This document shows positions 12,801-26,600 of a DNA stretch of 64,000 bases, in pieces (the stretch's first letter is position 1; the number at the start of each line of letters is the position of its first letter). A model generated the notes under the pieces. The model searched no databases and was not told the DNA's origin. It saw nothing but the letters and a program-made list of their open reading frames with translations. The DNA is from Symsagittifera roscoffensis (lineage: Eukaryota > Xenacoelomorpha > Acoela > Convolutidae), in NCBI RefSeq assembly GCF_963678635.1, contig NC_087069.1, positions 54,418,928 through 54,482,927 on the forward strand. The letters are read 5' to 3'. The translations under genes and the position numbers were made by a program.

Positions 12801-15800
12801 AACGGTTACGCATGTACAATAGAGCTGAATTATCGTAAAGTGTTGAAAGCTTTCAAAAGCTTTTGATCAACATTAAATCTAATGTTTCTGTGAACTTCGC
12901 ACAGAATTTGGGGGAAAGGTTCCTTTCGCTGAGGGAGAAAAATTGTTTAGACTTTGAAATCTGAAATTTTTAGCACTCGATCAATATGGATTCATATAAC
13001 CACAACCCATCAAATCTACTACTTTTCTCGGGGCATTATTGACAACGAGGCAGTGGCTTCGGTGTATTAGCTTTGGGAATAGGAAGAGTGACACCATTGG
13101 CCTGAAATTTGTGATACCAGCAGCAAAAAATATCGGACAAGAACTAATTCTTTAGGCAGCTCCAGAACTGATAGAAAATGCAACAAAAAAATTCCGGCAC
13201 TGAAAAGCACCGTTAGAAAAACAATCAAAAAGCCATTAGGAGGAGAAAGCAGATCTCGAAAAACAATCATGCGAAAACAAAAACGAAGGTGAGCCGAAAA
13301 AAAGGGCCGAGTTATTCCCAGTACACAAACTGCGCAGAGAAAGCGTGCCGATTTCTTTAGAAGGGTCAAAATTGATTTCTATTTTAATCCAGAGTGAAGC
13401 AACTCATAGCTCGTTGGACTCATATGAAAAACTGTCCTTGTCACTTTTGAAAATGCCTTCCCTCAGAAAACTAGACCTTCCTACTCTCATGATGGTCCTA
13501 TGCTCAATTCTGAGGTGCTCAGCGACAGAAACAACTTTATCGGTCTTCAACTTACTCGACGTGAACGAGCTGTTCGAAGCAAAGGAATCTCCAGCACCAA
13601 ATTCACCTTTCAAAATATTAGTAAAGCAATCATTTGTTACGATAGCAATCAGGTCAATTTGAGTTTGAACAGGTTTGGTCTGCAAGCCGAAGCAAAATTG
13701 AGGTAATTGTCTGCAAACTGGAACACCACTAACATCTAGATTAATGATAGAGTTATAATTCACAGCTATTTTCGATTCGTCCATCAGAGAGCCGGATTTT
13801 TGATACTTGGAGCAACCCAAAACTTAATCTTGGAATGTAGAGCAGCAAAGGTCGACAAAGGCGTTTGGAGTCATCGTGTTTAGTAAATTCGTATAATTTT
13901 TTGTGAATTCGACCAGAACATAAAACGATTTTTTTTGCCAACCGAATGATATCTAATTTTAAGCGAATCCAGAAAGCTGGGTTCATCATTCAGGATAAAA
14001 AAAGTTGTAATTCTCACGGATTTTTTTGAGATAATCAGGGGACTGCTCATACATTGCTTCAACCATTGCTTTGTAGTTTCAATTAGTTACCGAGTTTATA
14101 TTGTTACACAACTCGAAACTTATCATAGTTTCCACTTTTGCATTCCTTTTCCGAGCATGAAAATTGTTTAGATTGGTTTCGCTTTTTTCTAAGATTTTTA
14201 GTCACTTCGCATGTTTTTCTTTTCGTCAATCTTTTGATATTTGTGTAGTTGTCTGCCAAGGACTCGAAATCACCAGTTGACATGGTTACTTCTTGTCGTT
14301 ACTTGAAAGTTCCCTCTTCGTGTTTGTTCTACAATTTGATAGTTTTATAAAAACCCCTCTGTGCGAATGTTTTGGCACCGACTCTACTTAAACGTTTATC
14401 GTTCGATGATATATACCGAAAAAAATTCAAGAGAAGCGTAGATCATGAATAAATAACAACCAACTGGTTTTTAATGTGGAAGGTTGAAAAATGACTGATC
14501 ACAGTATGCGAGACAGATCATGCGTTCCCAAAGTAAAAATTTATGTGAAACTTTACGAGCGCCTTAAGCCATAACGATAAAATTTAAATTCCGCGGATAT
14601 AACATCCTTAACGATAAACCACATTTTATATGGGTATTAAGTTGCTCCCCCGCCCCAGGTATACTCTAAAAACCTTCTAGTGTTTTTTATTATGACGATT
14701 ATTTTAATGACTGCTATCTAATTTCTAGCAAACTAATAAGTACACTTGAACCTAAGTGCTTTCGCCCGCAGCCACTATAATCAAGCTATCACTTAAATCT
14801 AAAAAATGGGGTTTTCATATTCATTTTTAACATAATCTTAGGCTTCATGCATAACAAAAATAGCCACTCTTTGAACTAATTGAACCATGTCCACCCTTTA
14901 CTGATTTCATTCTCATTATTTAAGTTTTTATAGTTTTCATTCTCTCAATTCGGTAATTCTGTCAGAATATTTTAACAAAACATAAAAGATCTTCAAGCCA
15001 AGACTAGACCTTTACAATTCATATCAAAATCTGTTCGAGAAAAAAAACAGTTATCTACCAAACCTACACGAGAAAAACCGATTACAGTCATCTATCAACA
15101 GAAAGAGAGAGTCTCTCCGCCTAGAGCAAGTCCGTTTAATTACTTGGCTCCCGGAAAAAAATTGGGCAATCAAAACGAGGAATGGACTATAAAATTTACA
15201 TATTGCTGCTGAACTATCTCTCTAATCATATCAATCGACTTCGAAAGAATCGAAAAAGAATGTACGAGAGTTGCTAATTTGAATTGAGCTATCCGGCATT
15301 AGAAAAGAATGAGATAAACGACACAACCTCGATCGACCAGTCTCCCAGATGATATCTCTTCGCGTATGACTGTGAGTCATTCCGGTTGTTTAAAAATCAA
15401 GAGGTATGTGTTCGGGATTATGCAGAGCGCAAATTGTATTGGGATTTTCCGACAACACTGTCTCCCGAGTCGTTTGTTAGGGGAGCAGTTTCAACTCCAG
15501 AACAATCAACTTCCATTACGGTTGCTCGAGTTTCGTCGACACAGACTGCGGAGACAATTGATCTAGTGACCCCCGATCTCATTGAATGAACCCCTCAAAA
15601 TATAGCTTGCTATGCCCCAAGAAACAGAAAACTCTTGTTTCCAGAGTTCTAATGACTTATTGAAAATTTTTTCTTCTGTTTCATTTCTTATTCCATAGGT
15701 TTTATAGTTTCATTTTTGTTCGGTTTGATAGTTAATTTGTTTTAACATGACCGTGTGTATTGCTTTGTCTCAGATTTTATATTGCCTAGTAGATCAGATA

Positions 15801-18800
15801 AATTTTCGTAAAAATTTGAAGCGAAGCCAGAAAGGTGGGTTCATGATTCAGGATAAAAAAAACTGTAATTTTTACGGAATTGTTTGAGATAATCAGCGGA
15901 CTGCTCATGCATTGCTTCAACTATTGTTTTGAAATTTCAATTCATTACAGAGTTGATAATATTACACAACTCAACACTTATCATAATTTTCATTTTCGCA
16001 TTCCTTTTCGAGCATGAATATTATATAGAATGATTTCGCTTTTTTCTAACAATTTTGGTCGCCTCGCATGTTTTTCTTTTCGTCAATCTTTCGATTTTTG
16101 TGTAATTGTCCGCCAAGGACTCGAATTCGCCAGTTGACAAAGTAAAATTTTATGTGAAACTTTACGAGCGCCTTAAGCCATAACGATAAAATTTAAATTC
16201 CGCGGATATAACATCCTTAACGATAAACCACATTTTATATGGGTATTAAATTGCTCCCCCGCCCCGGGTATACTCTAAAAACCTTCTAGTGTTTTTTATT
16301 ATGACGGTTAATTTAATGATTGCTATCTAATTTCTAGCAAACTAATAAGTACACTTGAACCTAAGTGCTTTCGCCCGCAGCCACTATGATAAAGCTATCA
16401 CTTAAATCTAAAAAAAAATAGGGTTTTCATATTCATTTTTAACATAACCTTAGGCTTCATGCATAAAAAATAATAGCCACGCTTTGGACTAATTGAACCA
16501 AGCCCACCCTTTACTGATTTCATTCTCATTTTTAAAGTTTTTATAGTTTTCATTCTCTCAATTCGGTAATTCTGTCAGAATATTTCAACAAAACTTAAAA
16601 GATCTTCAAGCCATGACTAGACCTTTACAATTCATATCAAAATCTGTTCGAGAAAAAAAACAGTTATCTACCAAACCTACACGAGAAAAACCAATTACAG
16701 TCATCTATCAACAGAAAGAGAGAGTCTCTCCGCCTAGAGCAAGTCCGTTTAATTACTTGGCTCCCGGAAAAAAATTGGGCAATCAAAACGAGGAATGGAC
16801 TATAAAAATTACATATTGCTACTGAACTATCTCTCTAATCATATCAATCGACTTCGAAAGAATCGAAAAAGAATGTACGAGAGTTGCTAATTTGAATAGA
16901 GCTATCCGGCATTAGAAAAGAATGAGATAAACGACACAACCTCGCTCGACCAGTCTCCCAGATGATATCTCTTCTTTTCTTATTCCATAGGTTTTATAGT
17001 TTCATTTTTGTTCGGTTTGATAATTAATTTGTTTTAACATGACCGTGTGTCTTATTTTGTCTCAGATTTTCTATTGCCTAGTAGATCAGATAAATTTTTG
17101 TGAAAAATTGAAGCGAAGCCAGAAAGGTGGGTTCATGATTCAGGATAAAAAAAATGTAATTTTTACGGAATTGTTTGAGATAATCAGCGGACTGCTCATA
17201 CATTGCTTCAACTATTGCTTTGAAATTTCAATTAATTACAGAGTTGATAATATTACACAACTCGAGACTTATCATAATTTTCACTTTCGCATTCCTTTTC
17301 GAGCATGAATATTATATAGAATGTTTTCGCTTTTTTCTAACAATTTTGGTCAACTCGCATGTTTTTCTTTTCGTCAATCTTTCGACTTTTGTGTAATTGT
17401 CCGCCAAGGGATCGAATTCGCCATTGACAAGGTTATTTTTTGTCGGTTCTTGAAAGTTCCGTCTTCTTGTTTTTTGTAAAGTATGATAGTTATATAAGTA
17501 CCGGTCTGTGCAAACGTTTTGGCACCGACTCTACTAAACGTTTGTCGTTCGAAGATATATCTCGAAAAAGTTTCAAGAGAAGCGTAGACTATAAATGAAT
17601 AACAACCATCTGGTTTTTAGTTTGGAACGTTGAAAACTGGATCACAGTATACGAGACAGATCATGCGTTCCCAAATTTAAAAATATATGTGAAAACTTAC
17701 GAGCGCCTGAAGTTATAACGATGAAACTTCAATTCCGAGGATAGAATATCTTTAACGAGAAACCACATTTTATATATGTAGTTAGTTGCTCCCTCATCCC
17801 GGGTATACTCTAAAAGCTTCTGATGTTTTTTTATGACGGTTAATTTCATGACTGCTATGAATCATGGTGAAGAAACTTCAACAGCTTGAAAAACAATTTC
17901 TAGCAAACTAACAAGCAAACTTGAACCTGAGTGCTTTCGCCAGCAGCCACTATAAAAAAACTATCACCCAAATATAAAAAATTGGGTTTTCACATTCATT
18001 GTTAACATAATCTTAGGCTTCACGCATAAAAATAAATAGCCACGCTTTGACCTAATTGAATCATGACCACCCTTTCCTGATTTCATTCTCATTATTAAAA
18101 TTTTCATAGTTTTCATTCTCTCAATTCGGTGATTCAGTCAAATTATTTTAATAAAACTTAAAAGATCTTTAAGCCATACTATTTATATCAGCTTCTTTTC
18201 GAGAAAAAAAACAGTTATTTACCAAACCTACATGAGAGAATCGATTGCTGTCATCTATCAACAGAAAGACAGAGTCTCTATGTCTAGAGCAAGTCCATTC
18301 AATGACTTGGCACCCCGAAAAATCGACCGCAATCAAAACGAGGAACGGACTGTAAACACTACATATTCGCGATTATGCAGAGCACGAATTGTATTGGGAT
18401 ACTCCGACAGCAATGTCTCCCGAGTCGTTTGTTAGGGGAGCAGTTTCAACTCCAGAAAAACCAACTTCCAATACAGATGATCGAGTTCCATCGACACAGA
18501 CTGCGGAGAAAATTGATCTAATGACCCCAGATCTCATTCAATGAAACCCTATAATTGCAGCTTGCTATGCCCCAAAAAAGAGAAAACTATGTTTTCCAGA
18601 GTTCTAATGACTTAACCAAAATTTTATATTTTGTTTCAATTCTTATTCCATATACTTTATAGTTTCATTTTTTTTTGTTTGATATTTAATTTGTTTTAAT
18701 ATGACTGTGTGTACTTTTTGTGTCAGATTTTATATTGCAATTAAATTCTTGTTTTAGTAGATCAATTAAATTTTGCTCTGTAAAAATTTCATCAAATTGT

Positions 18801-20604
18801 TAGAAAAAAAACATGAAAAACTGAAAAAAAAAAATCATAAGTTGGTAGTAATTTTTCGCCAAAAATGTTATTTGAGAAAGAAATAGGGAGAGAGAGAGAG
18901 CTGAAAACATTTGCACCAAAGTGAATCCCATTTGAAAATTTTTTTGAGAATATAGCTTTCTTTTTAAAAAATAGATAAGTTTGGAAGGGTCCATCGTTTT
19001 TATGGAGGTGGTCCAACTATGTTATTTTGGCTTTTTTCAAACATTCTCTGCTCCCTCTTTTTTATTGTTTTGTGCCCAATGGGGTTAGCCAGGTCTTACG
19101 CAAAGTAACAGACAGTGTTTTAAGCCAAAATTCTGCTTTATGTTACTTTTTTTTCATATGTTATTGGTGTGTAACTGACATTTTTTTGATAAAAAAGTGA
19201 AATACTGAAAACTTATGATTTTTTTTTTAAAAAATGATTATGAACCTTGACCCTGCTTAGAAAATCATGGCAAAGTGATTGAGGGTAGTTTTGATAGATT
19301 TGAAGACAAAACTTTTTTCCCAATTTTTTTGTTATTTATACAAAAATCTGATTTTATCAAAAAATCACAACTTTTTAATTGTTTTGTCATTGATTCGGCT
19401 CTAATCGTTTTTTTATTACTACGGTTGCCCTAATTTGGCATCAGATAGCTCCTAAAAAATCATATCATAAATTTACACGATTTTGAAATGAGAATAAAAA
19501 ATTTTTACGGTTAAAATGACGGGAAAAAACATTGAAAATTGATGTTTTTTTTTTAATTTATAAACACGACAGTAGAATTGTGCTCGAGATCCTATGAAGT
19601 TTACTGGTTTCATTTTACTTTGTTTTTGGAATATTTTTTTGGTTAAAACACTTTTTTTAACTACCTAAAAAAATGAGGTTTTCCTTCAATTTGCTAAGAA
19701 ACTATTTTTTTTCACTCGACTCACAAAAGGAGGCGTTTCCGAGGAACGTAGAGAGGAGTGTAGAGAGGCGTTTCCGAGGAGCGTAATACTACGATTCAAT
19801 AGCCCGACCAAGTTTTTCGCGGGAATCGATTGCAGTCGTCCATCAACTGAGAGAGAGCCTCTCCGTCAAGAATAAGTCCGTTCAAAGAGTTGGCTTCCTG
19901 AAAAAACGACGGCATTCACTACGAGGAGTGGATTACAAAAACTATTACTACTTAACTACCTCCTCAATCATATCAATTTGCTTCGACAAAATCGAAAAAG
20001 AATGTACGAGATTTGCACTATTAAAGAGAGCTATCCGGCATTAGAAAAGACTGAGATAATCGACACAACCCCGCTCAAGCAGTCTCCCACAAAAGTTCCC
20101 AGTTTGCGTATGACTGCGAGTATATTCCAATGTAAGAAAATCAATAGGGACGTATTTTTGATTCTGGAGAGCGCGCTTGGTACTGGGACATCAATTTCTT
20201 TTTTGGATACTCGGATTTCATCAAAACAGAGTGCGGAGACAATTAATCTAGTGAATCCAGATCTTATACAAGGAGTACTCCAAATTCAGCTCGCTATGCT
20301 ACTCCTAAAAAACCAAAACTACAGTTTCGAGACTTCTATTAACTTGAACAAAAAAGTATTTACTGTTTCGTTTATCATTCTTCAAGTTTTAATCTTTCAT
20401 TTTCTTCAAATTGCTTTTGAATTAGCTTTGATTTGACCTTAGGTACTTTTTTTGTCTCAGATTTCATCTTACTTAGTAGATCAAATAAGGTTTGAGCTGT
20501 AATTTTTTCAGCAAAGTGTTAGAAAATACTTTAAAAAAACACTAAAAATTCAAAAAAAGGAGAACAGTTTTTTTGCTAAAATTTTTGTTTGAGATGGAAT
20601 GAGG

Positions 20605-20681
<77 letters not shown>

Positions 20682-23600
20682 ATGTACTTGACCATTAGCG
20701 AACTCCGTTTAGAGAGTCTTTTTGAGGATATTGCTTTCTTTTCAAAAAACATAAATATGGCAATGTAAAACATTTTCATGTTGACATCCAACAGATTTTT
20801 TTTTGCTTTTTTCTTTGCTCTCTCTCAAAATGCTTTGTGCCAAATGGGGTCAGGTCTTGATCAAAAAGACGTAGAAAAAAATTAAGCCTTAAATCTGCTT
20901 TATACTACGTTGATACAAATGTTTTACGTCTGTGTCTGACAAAAGAATGGGATTTTTGGCTTCATATTACCCTCAAGTTATAGCACGAGCTGGGACTGAA
21001 ATCATTTCAATGAATAGAAATCTTTCATGTTTTGTTTTAAATTGCTCTCAACATTTTATAAGACAATGGAGTCTACGTTAGAAAGAAAAAGAGGCTGGAG
21101 ATTGTAAGGAATGAGAGAAAAACTCACAAACAGCTCTGAGCACGATGAAGATCTTTCTTATCATTGGCAATCAAATAGCCACAACCGGCATTTCAGTAAC
21201 AAAAGTGTTATGAAACAAATCTATGATAGTCCTCGCCAAGCAATTCTTGTTTCAATTTCACTATCAGAATTAGAAACCAAATCTAGTTTTGTACATCGAC
21301 ACGGATAGTTTGATTGATGCCATAAAAACTGGTGACGCCTAAAAAGACTTAGACAAATTGACAGCTGACTTCAACATCTCAAGTTCTGATGAGGACCACT
21401 TCCTGTTCGACGATAAAAGCACGAAAGTGTGTTTTCAAAAACGACATTTGTGTAAAGCCGATCAGAAAATTCATCGCTCCAAAACCGGAATTTTTTTCGG
21501 TCGTCCTTAAAATTGAGTAAATGTTCCAAACTAAACCAGCTTTGCTACCCCATTCCTCCCTTTTACGGAAAAAATACTACCATCACCACCACTACCATCT
21601 TCCATACCTAACCCTAATTGATTGCAACAAACTACGGAAATTTAGCTAAATTTGCTAAAATTTTTGTTTGAGATAGAATGAGGGAGAGAGAGAGAGATAT
21701 AGATAAATGTACTTGACCATTAGTGAACTCTTTTTAGAGAGTCTTTTTGAGGATATTGCTTTCTTTTCAAAGAACATGGCAATGTAAAACATTTTCATGT
21801 TGGCATCCAACAGAATTTTTTTTGCTTTTTTCTTTGCTCTCTCTCAAAATGCTTTGTGCCAAATGGGGTCAGGTCTTGATCAAAGTAACGTAGAAAAAAA
21901 TTAAGCCTTAAGTCTGCTTTATACTACGTTGATATAATTGTTTTACGTCTGTGTCTGACAAATTGAATGTAAAAACGTTAAAAAAACTAAAATGTTTAAA
22001 ATTCTTCCAAATTGAACATGACCCTCAACCCTGCTCAGAAGATATTAGTAAATTGATAGAGGGTTGTTCCATTGAATTTGGAGACAAAAACATTTTCTCA
22101 AAATTTTGAATATTTTGTTGATATAAATTAAAATAATTTTTCTTAAAATCCCAGTTTTTTAAGCGTCTACTCTCACTGATTGGGCTATAAACATTACCAA
22201 TTTCTGCGCCTACACTAATTAGGCATCAGATAGCTTCTAAAATATATATCACACAGTTAAATTAGTTTAAAAAGAGAATGAATACTTTACGTTGAAAACG
22301 ACGGAAAATAAATTAAAAGTTTTTTTTCTAAATTTTGAGCATCACCATTAGAAGCTCAAGGTCCTGTTAATTTTACTGGTTTGAACTTTGCTTCTTTTTT
22401 TTTGTTGAAACATGTTTTTTTTTCAATTTAAAAAGTTCAAATATCCTATTAGTATGGTATGGAACTTTTTTTTCACTTGACTTTATCTATCGGGAGACGT
22501 AGCCGAGGAGCGTAATGCGAGCAACGCCGAGTTATCTATTGCCCTATAGACCAAACGTCCCTGCGTCAATACTCCGGAATACACAATTTGAAAGGTTTCA
22601 CAGAACACTGTATCAAATGAATGAAACTTTGAGTCGATATCTTTTATATATATTCAACTGACGATCTGCAAGTATGAACCTGTTTTCTAAAACACAAAAC
22701 CTTTGCATTTGAATGAGCTGTTGAGACATACAGAGCTTCAACAAAAATAAGCCCTGTTCTTGGAAAGTAAAGTGATCTTGTCAAGCTCACAGCGAAGATT
22801 AAATCTCGTGAATGGCTTCTAGTTGTCTTTACAGGTAAAACTCTTAGTTTTTAAACCTAGTCACTTCTTGTTTTTGCTTCATAAAAAGCATTTTGACTTT
22901 TATCTTCAAAATTTTCCCGAACTAATTAAGTAAGTTCAACAAACAGTGCCGAACTCTACTTCTAGCGCGACACCTGTTCCCAGCCCGCAATGCGAGAAAT
23001 TACTGAGCTCTAAAAGGAACTTGAGAAGACATGCTCAGAAAATCCTTCTTGTGCCGCCTCCTCATTCTGTTTGCGATGTGTATCTCGAATCTTTCGAGAA
23101 AATGTCGGAAGCCCGAGAATGCGTTGAACTGGCACATGATATAACTTCCCTTAGTCATTGCTTTTTTTACATACAGTTATTCTCAAAGTGGAAAGCTATC
23201 AACACTATCTTCGGAAGATGCACACATTGTCACTTTGGGATGTCACCAAATCAATCTTTTCCGCTGCCCCAAGGAAAAGCGCGTTCAGAGAAAAATTGCG
23301 TCGATACGATTTCAGTTTTGGTTAAAAAAAGGCATTTGCTTCAAGTCAGTATGCAAAACAAAGGGGGAAATAGACGCTCTCATTCTGGGAAAGGGTCAAA
23401 TAGGGCCCGAACATTGTGAAGTTCCATGAGTTAGTGGGCATGATCAAAACTCCCATCGTGCAAGACTGGAAAATTGTAACTATGAAAGGACCACGTTGTT
23501 TCTGAATTTTTAGGCATTGACAGTGTACTTCGAGGAAATAGCTGGGGATCAATGCTTGGAATTGATTGAAAATATGGTCAACCAAGTCAGATAACCTTTT

Positions 23601-26600
23601 ATAGCAACGAATGGATTGTCGATCGAATTGGAGAAAACTACAACGTGGATAATTCGGCCCTCTACTCACATCTGAACGGTGGCTGAAAAAAAAACACAAT
23701 TTCAACCTACAATCTTGACAAGGAAGGAACTGTGAAAATCAATGAGCAAAACAATATGCCAATAGTTCTGATGGATATGTAATTATTTGAAAGGCTGAAT
23801 AATCAATCAACAACTTTTGGCAAGCAGTTTTTATTTGAGTTTTACCTCCTCAAATAAAATTCATATCCTTCACCGATACGAACCCCCTTTTTATCCCCTT
23901 TTTATTTACACCAAAACTAGATTCTAATTTCAATTTTCTGTTCATGTTCAACGTTGGAGATTTGTGCCTTTAAGAAAGTCAAAAAGACTCTTTACTAATC
24001 TAATTGTGGCCTTGTCACTGCTGAAAAATTAGTCAAAATATCATTATGTGTTAATAAGGCATCTCGAGAAGCTGGTGAATAAAATGCGGCACAAAGTGCT
24101 TTGATTCCAATCTGCCTAAAAGATTTACCGGAAATAATTCCACTTTTGCGCTTCCTTTGAAACACTGAGAAGGCATCAAGAAAAGCTGTGATACCAAGTC
24201 GAAGCTGTTGTTTTCACAATGCCCCAGCCGGGAAAAATTGATCAAAAATTCAAAAAGTTAACAGCTCGTTGGTATGGTACCAGAGTAATCTACTTGAATT
24301 TACTGCTCTTGCCAGTATACGGACCGCAGTCTGCTCCGCAAAAATTCTTTCACGCAAACAATTGAAATTAATCAACCGTGTGAGAACGATTTTACCGTCA
24401 ATGTCATTTGGTACTTGATCATTGCCATTTCATCAACAAATTTCTAGGTTGGGAGTATAAGGATTGTAATCTCACAAGAAAAACAACAAATTACTTTCCA
24501 GTGTTAGCTCTGATTTGTCAAATTATGACTTACACTTCATAATAAAAGCGCTGGCAAAAAGCGATTTGGAAAACACTTTTTCTGTAAAACATGCAACTGA
24601 AGGAAAATATATCCCAGTAAATATGAAAAAAAAAGTACACGGAAAAAAACGGAAAAATAAAAAGACTCTATGAAAATCTGAGATTCATCGATAGGTACAC
24701 TTTCATGCTAGTACTGCTGGCAAAATTGTCAATAATTTCCCCGCAACAAAATTCCTTCTGCTGGTGAAACAATTTGAAAAATTCCCGCAAAAAATTCAGT
24801 ACGTTAAAACAAAAAAAAGCGTTATCCTTATCATTCTTCAACTCCTACAAAAATTCCGAAAAAAATTGAATTCTACCTCGAGTAAATTGAAAATAATCTA
24901 ACAGGAGGGGATGGGAGTGTTAACAGAAGCGAAGACACTCATGTTAAAATGTTTCATCAAACTAAAATGTAGTTCACTTGGTGATTACCACGACTTGTAC
25001 TTCACTGCAGATATGCTATTACTTGCTTCCGTTTTCGAAGCTTTTTGTGAAGTTACGAAGCTTACGAGCTGGACTGCGCCTGTTAATTCGCATTCAGTTT
25101 TTTTTTGAGGATGCCTTGCCTAGTTTGTGATTCAGACCTGAAACTCTTAACGGATCCTGAACATCTAGACCTTGTGCAGCGAATGATACAAGGAAGTATG
25201 TCGCCGAATTACGCGCGCTAATTTTCCAAAGCAAACAAATCTACCTCGACGATTACTCGCCCAGAAAACCATCAAGCTATATCATCAATATTGGCGCAAG
25301 CAGTTTGTACGGGCGGATAATGAAACACTGTCTTTTGTCACTAAACGATTTTTCAATAGTTGACAAACTGCTCACCAGCGAAAGCTCAGAGTAGTGTAAT
25401 ATACTAAAAATCCTTTTAATCTTATCCAAAGAGCTTAATGAGTTTTTCCTAGACTACCCTTTCACACCTTCTTATGGAGTACTGGACATCCGTGCAATGA
25501 GCAATAGGCAAGTCGACGTGTTGGGAAAAGTGGGGAATTACCACACTGCAAAGGTGTCCAAGCTTCTTCAGACCTTGCATACAAAAGAAGGGGATTTTTG
25601 GCTTCATATTACCCTCAAGTTATAGCACGAGCTGGGACTGAAATCATTTCAATGAATAGAAATCTTTCATGTTTTGTTTTAAATTGCTCTCAGCTGTTCG
25701 ACGATAAAAGCACGAAAGTGTGTTTTCAAAAACGACATTTGTGTAAAGCCGATCAGAAAATTCATCGCTCCAAAACCGGAATTTTTTTCGGTCGTCCTTA
25801 AAATTGAGTAAATGTTCCAAACTAAACCAGCTTTGCTACCCCATTCCTCCCTTTTTACGGAAAAAATACTACCATCACCACCACTACCATCTTCCATACC
25901 TAACCCTTATTGGTTGCAACAAACTACGGAAATTTAGCTAAATTTGGTATCATCGAAGAATCTGAAAGATATTTCTTCTATTTTGTTTCTTTGAATCATA
26001 ACTTAGAATCTTCTGCGCTTTGATAAAAATAAAAAAAAATTTGTAAGGTACAAATTGAATTGCTAAATTGAAATTAAACTATCCCCTGCCTTTTAGAAAA
26101 AAAATTTTTTTTCTTCTGTTTAGAAGGCGCTCAGAAGTTGAGTGCCAAAAAAGTAAAATGGTCTGCGCAACTAGAATTGGTGCACCAATCTTTCAGGGAC
26201 ACAATATTCACTCGGAGAACAATGAGAGTGTACAACTATAATATGGCTTCGAAAGGTCACACTAACATGACAGTGAAAAAAAATTTGCTTTATAACCACT
26301 CGAGTCAAATAATTTCGCCTCTTTGATGGGTCTTTGACCGTTTCTTTGGTCACAAGGCCAGTACAGAAAATGCATTCCTTCAAGACATTTTTATGGATAC
26401 CGAGTGGGCCAACTTATACAATTAAGCTGATAATAGTTTGCCCGATTTTTAACTTCCGTTATGGTGATTTTTAGTTTTTAGAGGCCTTCAAAAACATCTG
26501 TCATTGAACACCATTTTTTGTATCAGAAGCGTCGAAATTAAGATCATCTGAAAACAAAAAAAAATAAAACAAAAAACATCAAATTTTGAATCATATTTTA

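Larger units (their letters stand above)
5236..13440 (+). repeat. 4.1-kb tandem duplication of the integrase-capsid block, two units
   Basis: Unit 1 is about 5236-9349 and unit 2 about 9350-13440, offset about 4114-4118 bases, with near identity (for example 6943 against 11061 and 8531 against 12645). The junction at 9340-9350 joins the start of the F54H12.2-like gene to the middle of the integrase. Each unit itself contains a duplication (6000-7220 against 8125-9340, offset about 2122). Confidence 0.9.
14080..18700 (+). repeat. 1.5-1.6-kb tandem repeat, about three units, carrying an unrecognised ORF family
   Basis: Landmarks recur with an offset of about 1.61 kb (15000 against 16613; 14530 against 16140) and then about 1.55-1.6 kb (17680; 18180). 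Each unit has an AT-rich leader, a TATA-like segment (seen at 14340 and 17487, the latter TTATATAAG) and a short ORF. Unit 3 is more diverged, with a different arrangement around 17860-17900. Confidence 0.8.
18860..22560. repeat. Interspersed AT-rich repeats with GA-rich cores
   Basis: Segments starting near 18860, 20580 and 21660 share a GA-repeat core followed by the same roughly 100-bp flank. A roughly 600-bp noncoding segment is found at 19060-19690 and again at 21845-22480, and its first part also at 20840-20940. The CCGAGGAGCGTAAT motif closes both longer copies (19780 and 22513). Confidence 0.75.

Noticed and set aside
13404-13820. 138-codon minus-strand frame
   Set aside because: It lies antisense to the F54H12.2-like fragment and shows no family features; the plus strand has the motifs.
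20576-20791. Frame with long Ser-Leu repeat
   Set aside because: It is only the translation of the GA/CT microsatellite.
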